Below are positions 41,435 through 50,349 of a stretch of 64,000 nucleotides of DNA, in pieces. This DNA comes from Ruminococcaceae bacterium UBA5413 (GTDB lineage: Bacteria; Bacillota; Clostridia; Oscillospirales; Acutalibacteraceae): assembly GCA_002409585.1 (NCBI GenBank), contig DHNP01000045.1:75368-139367 (forward strand), read 5' to 3'. The position numbers and the translations under genes are program-made. Within the stretch, counting starts at the first letter, position 1. Every line of letters starts with the position of its first letter. The notes beneath the pieces were generated by a model. The model searched no databases. It was not told the DNA's origin and worked only from the letters and a program-made list of their open reading frames with translations.

Positions 41435-42067
41435 ATGGAAAACAACGTATTGGTAATGGACCACCCGCTTATACAGCATAAACTTACGTACCTGCGCGAC
41501 AAGAACACAGGTTCAAAAGATTTCCGCCAGCTCATAAGTGAAATAGCCATGCTGCTCTGCTACGAGGCTACGCGCGACCTTCCGCTTGAGGAAACTACGG
41601 TCGAAACTCCAGTCGCCACGGCAAAAACGGAAATAATAGCAGGCCGCAAGCTTGCCTTTATACCTATTTTAAGGGCAGGCCTCGGCATGGTTGACGGTGT
41701 TTTACAGCTTGTCCCTGCTGCAAAAGTCGGCCACATAGGCCTTTACCGCGACCCTAAAACCTTAAAGCCGGTTGAGTACTACAGCAAGCTGCCGCTCGAC
41801 ATAGACCAGCGCGACGTTATAGTGCTTGACCCAATGCTCGCGACAGGCGGTTCGTCATGTGACGCGGTTTCCATTATTAAAAAAAGCAACCCTAAAAGCA
41901 TCAAGTTCATGTGCATTATAGCAGCACCCGAGGGTATAAAAGTCTTTACAAAAAATCACCCTGACGTTAAGCTGTACTGCGCGGCCGTGGACGACCACCT
42001 CAATGACAAAGGCTACATCGTCCCGGGGCTTGGCGACGCGGGCGACCGCATCTTCGGTACGCTTTGA
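41435..42067 (+). CDS. upp: Uracil phosphoribosyltransferase
   Basis: Salvages uracil with PRPP to UMP. 210 aa with KTEIIAGRKLAFIPILRAGL, the PRPP loop VIVLDPMLATGGSS and the uracil-binding C-terminus YIVPGLGDAGDRIFGT. ATG 41435 has GGAGG at 41420-41424; the open frame upstream to 41336 overlaps rpiB and is rejected. Uracil released by Pdp encoded in the same window is a likely substrate. Confidence 0.96.
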   Translation: MENNVLVMDHPLIQHKLTYLRDKNTGSKDFRQLISEIAMLLCYEATRDLPLEETTVETPVATAKTEIIAGRKLAFIPILRAGLGMVDGVLQLVPAAKVGHIGLYRDPKTLKPVEYYSKLPLDIDQRDVIVLDPMLATGGSSCDAVSIIKKSNPKSIKFMCIIAAPEGIKVFTKNHPDVKLYCAAVDDHLNDKGYIVPGLGDAGDRIFGTL

Positions 42068-42094
42068 TAAATAAGTAATTTCTACAGAATATAC

Positions 42095-42129
42095 AGGGCG
42101 GAACCGCCGAGCGGTTCCGCCCTATTATG
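42095..42129 (+). terminator. Terminator after upp
   Basis: AGGGCGGAACCGC (42095-42107), CGA loop, GCGGTTCCGCCCT (42111-42123): a perfect 13-bp stem followed by ATTATGTTG. Long stem, modest U-run. Confidence 0.8.
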
Positions 42130-42172
42130 TTGTACCTGCGTATTTACATGGCTTATAAGCTGTAAAATTTAT

Positions 42173-45100
42173 TTAAGGGATATATTCTTCCTCTGCCTTA
42201 ACAACTTCGCCGTTTTTTACAGTGAGCCAAAACGCACCCTTCCCCTTCTTTTCATCAATACGTTTCTTCATTCCGTTTTCGTCCGTTTTCTGTGTATTGG
42301 TATCATAAATATAAAACCCTGCTTTAGTGTTCAGCTTAAAAGTTTTTTTGTCAACTTTCGGGTTGTATATATAAAACCCGGACGGCATATCGTCGTCCTT
42401 ATTAAGATCCAGTTCTTTCATCCTGCCAGTCTCATCAGATGTTATCCATTCCGCCAAGTCTGCGGTAAGCGTATTTGTTTTAACGTTAAGTCCGCTAAGA
42501 TACGCAAAGTACTTTGTTTCGGTTTCAAGACTGCCCAAGTCAAGCGTATCGCCTTCTGTATTTTTATAACGGTTATTTTCATCCTGATAAAAAAGCCATT
42601 TCGCAAGCGCGGCATCAAAGACCTGCCCGTCATTCGGTTTTTCAAACTGTGCGAAAGTTATGATTATTTGCTTACCCTTTTTTACCTTTGACTGCAATTC
42701 GCCGCTGAAGTCCATGTTTTCAAAATATATTTCCGTTTCCTTACCGTAATGGGTATAGTAGTCGTACGTGTCCTGTGCGGTATCGCTGTCCTGCGGCAGG
42801 TCATCGGTCATTTTGACTGTAAGCGACACGAGTTTGCCGTTTTTAGTATTAACGTTTTTTACAGTGGCCTTTACTCTGTTAACGGGAGAAACTTCCTCCC
42901 AAGTGCCTTCCTTTTTCGTAGGCGTATTTACGCGCGGCCAGTTTTTGAACACCTTATAGGTACTTTCTTTCGATTTGGTCTTTCTGTTATAAACGACAAG
43001 GTTAAGGTCACGCGTAAGCGAATCGCCGCCGTCGTCAAAGTACACAAACCTGTCATTGTCTATCTCAGCATACATATCACCCGCGTTCACGGGCGGATTC
43101 TTAAATTTTTCATCAATGCTGCCGTGTTTTTCATAAATGCCATTTACTTTCTTATACGGCACCTGCTCAAGGCTGTCTGAATCTATATCGTATTGATACA
43201 TGTAATCATCAGTATCGTTTCCGCTGCTGTCCATGTACACGGTCTTTCCGTCTTTGCTTACGAAAACGGACGTATACTCTGAACCCTGTATGTTGCCGCA
43301 GCCTATTTCATCAAGGTTTAAGCTCTGTGTAATATTTTGCTTTTGAATATCGTAAACAAAAAGTCCGAAATAGCCGTGGAAAACTACTCGCGAACCCGAA
43401 GCATAATCGATTTCAGGTATGAACCCTTGATAGTTTAAATTATAAAAATCATTGTCGTTAAGTATTCTATTGTGAGCCACTTCTACTGAAGTAAACTTTT
43501 CACCGCTTTTATGTCCGCCCGTAAATCCGTTAAAAACATTGAAAACCCATTCGTAGCCGTCGTCCGCCGCAACGTTTACCGTGGATGTCTCTGTCCCCGT
43601 CTGTACCGCCCTTACGGCGCCATGCTTACCGGGCGCTAAAATCTGTTTTTTGTTTGCCGGCTTATCTACGGGATATACCACCGCCGCGCCCTGTTTTTTA
43701 TCCTTTTTAAGCGAGCCGAACAATGCGATATAATTATAATCATAACTGACAAACTCATTTGTTATGTCTATGCCAAAATTATCCTTTACTATACCGGCGC
43801 TTACATCGTCTATGATTTCAGAGTGTAAAATGGTGAACGATTTAACGATTTTAAGCGCTTCGTCTTCTTTAATCTTATCAGAATTAAAATTTATAAGGTA
43901 TGTAACAGTGCTGCCATTCGGGATTATAAAAAAATTCAATTCATTAGTATATGAAGTATCGTCCGCGGCGGCAGGCTGCGTGCGGCGCAGCGTTACCATA
44001 GTTGTAGGGTATGTAAAGCCTGTAAGCTGTTTTTTGCTAAGCTCCTCAACATGGTTCCCATACAGTTGTGAAAACGGCTCTGACGGGTCGTAGTTCATTA
44101 CTTCAAACGAACACATCTTCCCGTTATTCTTTAAGATGTTTTCCGACATCTGCCACGCTTTAGGAACAGAAACTTCAAACCTGTCGTATTTTATTACTTT
44201 TGTGTCATTTTCACTGCGTATTTTTAAAACAAACGGGTAAAAATACGATTTTCCCCCATATTTGGCAGTTATACAGTAACCGCAGATATCATTTACCCTG
44301 CTGTCAGAACTTAAATACGATGCCATATTCTTTTTTACGGTAAAAGAGTAGGCGCCGCCATTTTCGTCTATATTTAAATTTTCAGGCTTTATATTTTTAC
44401 TGTATTTATATTTTCCTGTGCTGTTTATCAAAACGCCGGTCACTGCAACTTTGTCGGGCTTTTTCCCACTGAAGCTAAGCCTTACCTCAGAGCCTTCAGC
44501 CGCATACGGTATTGCATCCGCCTTGGTCTTTTCAATAACCGAAACAAATAATGAGTCCTCCACGGCTTTATCTGTTCCCTCAACGTTTAAGTCAGCCTTT
44601 GTGCTTTCTATGGTAACCTTCACGCGCGGGCCTGTCGTACCGTAAGCCACAAAAAGGCCAAAAAAAGCCGCTGCTGCTGCGACCGCACACAAGGCCGCAA
44701 TGCCGCGCCGCTTTTTCTTTGTATCAAATATTTTTGCTATACGTTTTTTCATGGTTTTCTTACCGCCGTAAAAATACGTCGAAAATGCCGTTTTGCATCT
44801 TTCGCCTTTACTTACTGCAGATAAGATAGCTTCGCCGTAAAGCTTTCTGTCCGCGCTGTCCATACATTTTGTTACCTCGGCATCGCATACAAATTCAATG
44901 TCTTTCGCCGCCTCGCGCGGCATTAGCCATATAACAGGGTTAAACCAATGTACGGCGTTTGCGGCTGTTATCACAAATTTATACCATATGTCACGGCGCT
45001 TATAGTGTACAAGCTCATGCCGCAGTATCATTTTAAGCTCTCCGCCGGCATACTCCGCTTCAGGCAAAAAAAGTATTGGCCGGAAAAAACCCGTCATCAT

Positions 45101-45664
45101 AGGGCTTGAGATTTTTTTGCTGCGTCTCAGCTGTATGCCGCCCCTTATATTCATGTCCCTAACGGCAAATGAAAAGGCTGCGCGGCAGGCGGCATCCTCC
45201 TCCGGACGGCTCCAGCGCATTATATTCTTTCTGAACACAAAGTACTTGGTAAGCTGGTATGCCATAAAAGCTGCGGCGCCCAAAGCCCACGCAACAGCGG
45301 CAATTTCTCCAACTGAAAAAGTCCTGCCAGAGTTTTCATATTCCTGCTGTACGGCGGTGTCCTCTTCACCGGCGTGCTGTTCCGTTATCTTTTCAGGGGC
45401 TGAACGCGCAGGCACCTGGCTGCGGCTACGCTGGGCAGGCATATGCACCGTTACCGTACTCTCAGGTACCGCGACATTTACCGGCGGTTCCGGCACATGG
45501 TAATTAAACGGTATGAGCAGCCGCACCGCTAAAATAAGCCAGACCCAGCAGCGCCACTTCGCCGTAAACTTTTTGTTAAGCCAATTTGAAAGAATAAGGA
45601 CTATAAGTATGACAGCAGACACAGCCGCCGATATTTCCAATAGGTTGTAAAATACCCGCGTCAT
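42173..45664 (-). CDS. BlaR1/MecR1-like M56 membrane metallopeptidase with a very large external region
   Basis: 1163 aa. N-terminal third is an M56 sensor peptidase: membrane helices near 8-28, 38-53 and 118-140, zinc site RHELVHYKRRD (HELVH 216-220) with the third ligand region EFVCDAEV (near 257), then a helix at 321-341. The remaining ~820 residues should lie outside and lack the beta-lactamase-like sensor of BlaR1; they contain segments like DGKTVYMDSSGN and MYQYDIDSDSLEQV suggesting beta-propeller-type blades. Family members are usually about 590 aa. Overlaps its BlaI-type partner by 4 bases. Likely cleaves the repressor on an envelope signal; signal unknown. Confidence 0.85.
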   Translation of the reverse strand: MTRVFYNLLEISAAVSAVILIVLILSNWLNKKFTAKWRCWVWLILAVRLLIPFNYHVPEPPVNVAVPESTVTVHMPAQRSRSQVPARSAPEKITEQHAGEEDTAVQQEYENSGRTFSVGEIAAVAWALGAAAFMAYQLTKYFVFRKNIMRWSRPEEDAACRAAFSFAVRDMNIRGGIQLRRSKKISSPMMTGFFRPILFLPEAEYAGGELKMILRHELVHYKRRDIWYKFVITAANAVHWFNPVIWLMPREAAKDIEFVCDAEVTKCMDSADRKLYGEAILSAVSKGERCKTAFSTYFYGGKKTMKKRIAKIFDTKKKRRGIAALCAVAAAAAFFGLFVAYGTTGPRVKVTIESTKADLNVEGTDKAVEDSLFVSVIEKTKADAIPYAAEGSEVRLSFSGKKPDKVAVTGVLINSTGKYKYSKNIKPENLNIDENGGAYSFTVKKNMASYLSSDSRVNDICGYCITAKYGGKSYFYPFVLKIRSENDTKVIKYDRFEVSVPKAWQMSENILKNNGKMCSFEVMNYDPSEPFSQLYGNHVEELSKKQLTGFTYPTTMVTLRRTQPAAADDTSYTNELNFFIIPNGSTVTYLINFNSDKIKEDEALKIVKSFTILHSEIIDDVSAGIVKDNFGIDITNEFVSYDYNYIALFGSLKKDKKQGAAVVYPVDKPANKKQILAPGKHGAVRAVQTGTETSTVNVAADDGYEWVFNVFNGFTGGHKSGEKFTSVEVAHNRILNDNDFYNLNYQGFIPEIDYASGSRVVFHGYFGLFVYDIQKQNITQSLNLDEIGCGNIQGSEYTSVFVSKDGKTVYMDSSGNDTDDYMYQYDIDSDSLEQVPYKKVNGIYEKHGSIDEKFKNPPVNAGDMYAEIDNDRFVYFDDGGDSLTRDLNLVVYNRKTKSKESTYKVFKNWPRVNTPTKKEGTWEEVSPVNRVKATVKNVNTKNGKLVSLTVKMTDDLPQDSDTAQDTYDYYTHYGKETEIYFENMDFSGELQSKVKKGKQIIITFAQFEKPNDGQVFDAALAKWLFYQDENNRYKNTEGDTLDLGSLETETKYFAYLSGLNVKTNTLTADLAEWITSDETGRMKELDLNKDDDMPSGFYIYNPKVDKKTFKLNTKAGFYIYDTNTQKTDENGMKKRIDEKKGKGAFWLTVKNGEVVKAEEEYIP

Positions 45665-46053
45665 TGGCGCCCCTCCCTTTCCACTTTGTCAAGGAAGTCC
45701 CGCAGTTCCCGCAAATCTTCCCTCCCTATGGACTTACTGTCATAAAGCGACGACACAAAAGCGGTAACCGAGTTGCCGTACAGCCTTTCGAGAACCGTTT
45801 TGCTTTCGCGGCGAAGGTATTCGCCCTCAGATATCACTACGCTGTATATATTTTCCCTGCCTTCACGCGTAACCCCTACAAAGCCCCTTTTCGCAAGGCG
45901 GGACAAAAAAGTAAGTACGGAAGTTATCTTCCAGTTTTTAGTCTTCTCAAGTTTGCCGCATACATATGCTGAAGTAACCGGCCCGCCGGCTTCCCACAGA
46001 ACCTGCATGACGGCAAGTTCAGACGAAGGCAGGCGTTTTATTTCCTGTTTCAT
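45661..46053 (-). CDS. BlaI/MecI/CopY-family repressor
   Basis: About 130 aa winged-helix repressor. LPSSELAVMQVLWEAGGPVT, WKITSVLTFLSRLAKRGFV and YLRRES are the family blocks; the C-terminal part forms the dimerisation region. TTGGAG precedes ATG 46053 (the frame is open to 46065). Its gene overlaps the M56 sensor gene (ATGA), the classic blaI-blaR1 pairing. Two operator-like dyads sit 28-70 bases upstream, indicating autoregulation. Confidence 0.93.
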   Translation of the reverse strand: MKQEIKRLPSSELAVMQVLWEAGGPVTSAYVCGKLEKTKNWKITSVLTFLSRLAKRGFVGVTREGRENIYSVVISEGEYLRRESKTVLERLYGNSVTAFVSSLYDSKSIGREDLRELRDFLDKVEREGRQ

Positions 46054-46080
46054 TTTACACTCCAAATATCAAAAATTAGC

Positions 46081-46094
46081 TCTACATTTGTAGA
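46081..46094. promoter_or_regulatory. BlaI-type operator 1
   Basis: TCTACATTTGTAGA is a perfect dyad around the TACA-NN-TGTA core recognised by BlaI/MecI-family repressors. Confidence 0.75.
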
Positions 46095-46104
46095 ACATAA
46101 TTTC

Positions 46105-46122
46105 ATTCTACACTTGTCGAAT
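46105..46122. promoter_or_regulatory. BlaI-type operator 2
   Basis: ATTCTACACTTGTCGAAT is a dyad with a single mismatch and the same TACA-NN-TGT core, 26 bases from the centre of operator 1. The pair flanks the presumed minus-strand promoter. Confidence 0.7.
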
Positions 46123-46144
46123 GAAAAAGTCAAGGCAAAATTTC

Positions 46145-46193
46145 AGCCCCTGCCGCCAAAAGTACTTTGCTTTTTAACGGCAGGGGCTTTTAT
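46145..46193. terminator. Inverted repeat between repressor and methyltransferase genes
   Basis: AGCCCCTGCCG (46145-46155) pairs exactly with CGGCAGGGGCT (46178-46188) and is followed on the plus strand by TTTTATT. Both flanking genes are on the minus strand; the repeat separates the repressor promoter from upstream of nothing transcribed rightward, so a minus-strand terminator role for neighbouring transcripts is only partly supported. Confidence 0.5.
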
Positions 46194-46205
46194 TAAAAAC
46201 CTTAA

Positions 46206-47324
46206 TTATTTAAAATACATATAATACTGGCACTTTATCATGCCGTTGTACAGTTTGCGCCGCTTGTCGGCTTTCCGGCCGAAGCACTTTTCAAAGTCGT
46301 CGTCAGGGCTGATAATCGAAAAACTCCACCCGCGTCTGCCGCTGAAAACCTCACCCATTGTCCTGTAAAGCTGCTCCGACTGTTTGACGTCGAGCAGCCT
46401 CTCGCCATAAGGCGGGTTGCATATGACACAGCCGTACTCGCCGCTCTGCTCAAAATCCGATATATTCCTGTTTTCCACTGATATTCTCGTCTTTACGCCG
46501 GCTTTTTCCGCGTTGGCAAGCGAAAGCTCCACCGCGTCATTATCTATATCGTAGCCGTGTGCGGTAAAAGCGGCGGAATGCATCTCAAGCTCGCGCGCCC
46601 GCGTGCGCTCTTTTCGCCACACGCCGCCGCTAACATTGGTCCAGCGCTCTGCCTCAAAGCGCCGGTGTACACCCGGCGCTATATTTAAGGCATACAACGC
46701 CGCCTCTATAAGTATAGTGCCGGAGCCGCACATAGGGTCTATGAAGTTGGCGTCGTGCCTCACACGCGAAAAATATGCCATAGCAGCGGCGAGGGTTTCC
46801 TTTATAGGCGCCGCAGTCGCGTTTGCCCTGTAACCGCGCTTGTGCAGCGGCACACCCGTAGTATCTACCATAACGCTGACGTTGTCTTTAAGTATAAGGA
46901 ACTGTATCTGGTACTTTGTGCCGGTTTCTTCGAACCAGCTTACGGAGTACTTTTGCTTAAGCCGCTCGACTACCGCCTTTTTTATAATAGACTGGCAGTC
47001 GGGCACGCTCATAAGCTTTGAACTCAAACACGCGCCTTTTACAGGGAAAGCGTCTTTGCGGCCTATGACGCGCTCCCAAGGCAGTCCTTTAACTCCCTGG
47101 AAAAGTTCTTCAAAGCTCTGCGCCACGAAGCTGCCCATATTTATGAGAACCCGTTCGCCATAGCGCGAACATATATTAGCACGCGCAAGCATCTCATCGC
47201 TGCCATCGAAAAGAACGCGTCCGTTCTGCGGCCTTACATTTTTTGCATCCATTTTTCTAAGTTCGTCCGCTACAGGTCCCTCAAGGCCGAGCAGGCATGG
47301 TATGACAAGCTCATAATTATCCAT
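46206..47324 (-). CDS. THUMP-domain class I 23S rRNA guanine-N2 methyltransferase (RlmL/YpsC type)
   Basis: 372 aa. N-terminal ferredoxin-like and THUMP region (up to about 155) followed by a Rossmann methyltransferase with FIDPMCGSGTILIEAAL and the N-methylation motif VICNPPYGERL (NPPY). This matches the single-domain Firmicute YpsC relative of E. coli RlmL. ATG 47324 has GGAGAG upstream; the extension to 47354 is unsupported. Exact nucleotide target not determined. Confidence 0.9.
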   Translation of the reverse strand: MDNYELVIPCLLGLEGPVADELRKMDAKNVRPQNGRVLFDGSDEMLARANICSRYGERVLINMGSFVAQSFEELFQGVKGLPWERVIGRKDAFPVKGACLSSKLMSVPDCQSIIKKAVVERLKQKYSVSWFEETGTKYQIQFLILKDNVSVMVDTTGVPLHKRGYRANATAAPIKETLAAAMAYFSRVRHDANFIDPMCGSGTILIEAALYALNIAPGVHRRFEAERWTNVSGGVWRKERTRARELEMHSAAFTAHGYDIDNDAVELSLANAEKAGVKTRISVENRNISDFEQSGEYGCVICNPPYGERLLDVKQSEQLYRTMGEVFSGRRGWSFSIISPDDDFEKCFGRKADKRRKLYNGMIKCQYYMYFK

Positions 47325-47445
47325 AAATTCTCTCCATATTTCAATATATAACACATAAAGCCGGACCGCACAGCACTCATACGGTATTGGTAGCGGTTTG
47401 ATAAATTTACAGGCGCAGGCAGGAGTTTAATACAGCAGAGCATGT

Positions 47446-47468
47446 AAAAGGGCCGCCGCCGGCGGCCC
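47446..47468 (-). terminator. Terminator of hpf
   Basis: On the minus strand GGGCCGCC-GGC-GGCGGCCC (47468-47450) forms a strong stem followed by TTTTACATG. It lies just beyond the hpf stop. Confidence 0.8.
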
Positions 47469-47477
47469 ACCGTGCAG

Positions 47478-48014
47478 TTACTCTGTATCCGGTTCAAGCA
47501 AGCCGTAGTTACCATTTTTCCGTTTATAGACTACGTTTATTTCATTATTTTCCTGATTGCGGAACATAAAGAACTGGTGGTTTAAAAGTTCCATCTGCAA
47601 AACGGCCTCGGAGGTACTCATAGGCTTGACTGGGAAATGCTTTGTGCGGACTATTTTAAACTCGCCTGCATCATTATCATTATCAGAAGGGTTTTCTTCT
47701 ATGTATTCCTCCAATACCGACGAATGGACTTTTTTGTTAAGTTTAGCTTTGTTCCTGCGTATCTGCTTGCCAAGTGCGCTTACTACCTTGTCCAGTGCAT
47801 CGTTCATCTCGTAGTCGGTAGCCTCGGCACGGTAAATCATGCCCTCAGAAGTAATCGTTATCTCAACCGTCTGGCGGTTTTTTTCAAGCGTTACTACAAC
47901 TTTAGCCAAAGCATTTTCGGAAAAGATGCGGTCAAACCTTGACAGCTTCTTTACGGCGAGTTCTTTAAAATTATCCCTTAAATTAACTTTCCTGCCGGTT
48001 ATGGTAACATTCAT
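47478..48014 (-). CDS. hpf: Ribosome hibernation promoting factor, long form
   Basis: 178 aa. N-terminal YfiA/HPF ribosome-binding domain (MNVTITGRKVNLRDNFKEL to about 100) and the C-terminal dimerisation domain (VKPMSTSEAVLQMELLNHQF, FFMFRN) that makes 100S ribosomes in Firmicutes. The site GAGGAGATG supports ATG 48014 over the open frame to 48041. Monocistronic by its terminator. Confidence 0.95.
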   Translation of the reverse strand: MNVTITGRKVNLRDNFKELAVKKLSRFDRIFSENALAKVVVTLEKNRQTVEITITSEGMIYRAEATDYEMNDALDKVVSALGKQIRRNKAKLNKKVHSSVLEEYIEENPSDNDNDAGEFKIVRTKHFPVKPMSTSEAVLQMELLNHQFFMFRNQENNEINVVYKRKNGNYGLLEPDTE

Positions 48015-48206
48015 AGTAACATCTCCTCTTGTATTTTGCACATTTACTGCGCAGGCAAGAGCTGCATGTACAGCTCAGCTTATATATAATATAACATAAA
48101 TCAATGCGAAATAAAACGTATTTTTTATACAAATTTAACGATTTAATATATACTATTTAAATACTGCGCAATACAAAAATATAAAGATGTCAAAAGCCGC
48201 TGCTGC

Positions 48207-49049
48207 TTATATGACTTTACTTTCATGCCTTGTAACGTGGCAGCCTACGTTTACCGCGACAGGCAGTCCGGCTATGTGCGTAGGGTACCACTCTATATTT
48301 ACGGCAAGGGCTGTCGTGCTGCCGCCGAAGCCCTGCGGCCCTACCCCTGTGGCGTTGACCGCCTGCAGCATGCGCCGTTCAAGCCCCGCGTAAAATTCAT
48401 CGCCGTTACGTTCGGACACCGGCCTGCACAGCGCGCGTTTGGCAAGCTCTGCGCACAGCTCAAAGTCACCGCCTATGCCGACGCCGAGCACAAGCGGGGG
48501 GCATGGCCTGCCGCCGGCAGCTGTCACCGTTTCCACTGCGAAGCCTATTATATCGTCTTCAGATGCAGAAGGAGTAAACATCTTTATGCGGCTCATATTT
48601 TCACTGCCGAAGCCCTTTGGGGCAACGGTTATTTTTATTTTGTCACCCGGTACTATGCGCGCGTGTATGACCGCCGGTGTATTGTCGTTTGTATTGCCTC
48701 GCCTTATGGGGTCGGCCGCAACCGAGCAGCGCAGAAAGCCATCCGAATATCCCTTTCGCACGCCCTCATTTACGGCATCCTCAAAGTCCCCGTCCGTTAT
48801 GTGGACTTCCTGCCCTATATCAGCAAAGATAACCGCCATGCCGGTGTCCTGGCATACAGGTATACCCATCTGCCTCGCTGCGTCCATATTTTCGCCAAGC
48901 CTCGCAAGGATTTCCCTGCCTATAGTGGAAGATTCGCTTTCTTTTGCCGCGTATATTACACTTTCGAGGTCTTTGGGCAGCACACGGTTAGCGCTAATGC
49001 ACATGCGCCTGACTTCCGCAGTTATTTTTCCGGCAGATATTTCCCTCAT
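48207..49049 (-). CDS. Fumarate hydratase class I, alpha subunit
   Basis: 280 aa iron-sulfur hydro-lyase alpha subunit (fumarase or tartrate dehydratase family). Likely cluster cysteines Cys66 (PVCQDTGMAV), Cys183 (RPCPPLVLGVGIGG) and Cys270 (VGCHVTRH) are all present. In two-gene anaerobic fumarases the beta subunit gene normally follows directly; here 160 bases of non-coding sequence and hpf follow instead, and the upstream gene is an amidohydrolase. So the beta partner must be elsewhere or lost. Six bases after the amidohydrolase stop, suggesting co-transcription. Confidence 0.9.
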   Translation of the reverse strand: MREISAGKITAEVRRMCISANRVLPKDLESVIYAAKESESSTIGREILARLGENMDAARQMGIPVCQDTGMAVIFADIGQEVHITDGDFEDAVNEGVRKGYSDGFLRCSVAADPIRRGNTNDNTPAVIHARIVPGDKIKITVAPKGFGSENMSRIKMFTPSASEDDIIGFAVETVTAAGGRPCPPLVLGVGIGGDFELCAELAKRALCRPVSERNGDEFYAGLERRMLQAVNATGVGPQGFGGSTTALAVNIEWYPTHIAGLPVAVNVGCHVTRHESKVI

Positions 49050-49055
49050 TTCAAA

Positions 49056-50258
49056 TCACCTTTTCCCGCAGCCGGCAGCTATTTTCCCGCCCGCAATTAC
49101 ATACTCAGGCTTTGACTTAATGTCGAGCGGGTCACCCTCGAACACAGCCATGTCAGCGTCCATCCCCGCGCGTATGCTGCCTACGCGGCCGTCTATGCCG
49201 CATATACGCGCTGGGTTTACAGTAATAGCCTTTAAGGCTTCTTCCCTCTCCATACCCTCGCGTACAGCTATGGCGGCGCACATGGGCAGGTACTGTACCG
49301 GCACTACCGGGTGGTCGGTTATTATAGCCGTCAGTATTCCGTTTGAAGAAAGTATGCCCGGCGCTGCCGGCGTCTGGTTTTTAAGCTCTGGTTTGCATCT
49401 GTCACTCAGTATCGGCCCCGAAAGTACCCGTGCGTTTTCCATTTTAAGCCCGTCTTTTATCAAATAGCCTTCGGTTCCGTGAACTATGACGTAGTCAAGG
49501 CCGAACTCTTTTGAAATACGTATGGCGGTATAAATGTCGTCCGCCCTGTGCGCGTGTATATGCACCTGTATTTCCCTTTTTAACGCCGGAAGCAGCGCCT
49601 CGCACTTCATGTCGTACTCCGGCATGTCGCAGTCATCGCTGTCTTCTGCCCTTGCGATATCGTCCGCATAGCGCTTTGCCTTTAAGAATTCATTCCTGAT
49701 GAGTGAAGCTGTCGCCATACGTGTAGACGGTGTTTCATCCTTGCCGTGGTAAACATTTTTAGGGTTTTCCCCAAGCGCCATTTTTATAGCAAGCGGGGCT
49801 TTTATTATCATGTCATCTATACGGGTGCCGTACGTTTTCACTGCGGCCATCTGCCCGCCTATGGCGTTTGCGCTTCCCGGCCCTGTAACTACGGACGTTA
49901 CTCCGGCCTCAAGCGCCTCTGAAAAGCAGCGGTCAAGCGGATTTATGGCGTCAACCGCACGCAGCTGCGGCGTTACAGGGTCTGTTTCCTCATTGCCGTC
50001 GTCGCCCTCAAACGCAAGGCCGTCTTCCCACATGCCGAGGTGCGTATGCGCATCGACAAAGCCAGGGTAAACGCCGGCGCCTTTTACGTCAAGCACCTTT
50101 GCACAGCCCATGTTAAGCATGCGCGTATTTTCCAGGTTATCCGGACTGCCTGAAGCTACGCTCTTAATTTTACCGTTTTCCGAAAAAATGTATCCGTTCG
50201 GTATATCTTTGCCGGACATAGTATGTATATATGCATTTGTTATTAAAAGTGAATCCAT
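49056..50258 (-). CDS. Metal-dependent amidohydrolase, imidazolonepropionase-like
   Basis: 400 aa amidohydrolase-superfamily protein. N-terminal beta-sandwich (ITNAYIHTMSGKDIPNGYI), metal motif FVDAHTHLG, further ligands in VHIHAHRADD and VHGTEG, and the catalytic Asp in AIITDHPVV; C-terminal NPARICGIDGRVGSIRAGMDADMAVF closes the sandwich. This subgroup is related to imidazolonepropionase and prolidase-like enzymes, but no His-degradation genes are nearby. Substrate unknown. Confidence 0.85.
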   Translation of the reverse strand: MDSLLITNAYIHTMSGKDIPNGYIFSENGKIKSVASGSPDNLENTRMLNMGCAKVLDVKGAGVYPGFVDAHTHLGMWEDGLAFEGDDGNEETDPVTPQLRAVDAINPLDRCFSEALEAGVTSVVTGPGSANAIGGQMAAVKTYGTRIDDMIIKAPLAIKMALGENPKNVYHGKDETPSTRMATASLIRNEFLKAKRYADDIARAEDSDDCDMPEYDMKCEALLPALKREIQVHIHAHRADDIYTAIRISKEFGLDYVIVHGTEGYLIKDGLKMENARVLSGPILSDRCKPELKNQTPAAPGILSSNGILTAIITDHPVVPVQYLPMCAAIAVREGMEREEALKAITVNPARICGIDGRVGSIRAGMDADMAVFEGDPLDIKSKPEYVIAGGKIAAGCGKR

Positions 50259-50318
50259 ATCGTATCCCCTGATTAAAATAATAGAAATAGCCTGCTAAGA
50301 AAAGTTTGTCCAAAATTT

Positions 50319-50345
50319 AAAAAAAGCGGAGTCATATACTCCGCT
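50319..50345 (-). terminator. Terminator of the yab/divIC operon
   Basis: On the minus strand AGCGGAGT (50345-50338) pairs with ACTCCGCT (50332-50325), then TTTTTTTAAATTTT. It follows the S1-domain gene directly and ends the sporulation block. Confidence 0.93.
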
Positions 50346-50349
50346 GAAT

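Noticed and set aside
48059..48076. Hairpin GAGCTG-CATGTA-CAGCTC in the hpf leader
   Set aside because: Only six base pairs and no follow-on signal; too common to claim function.
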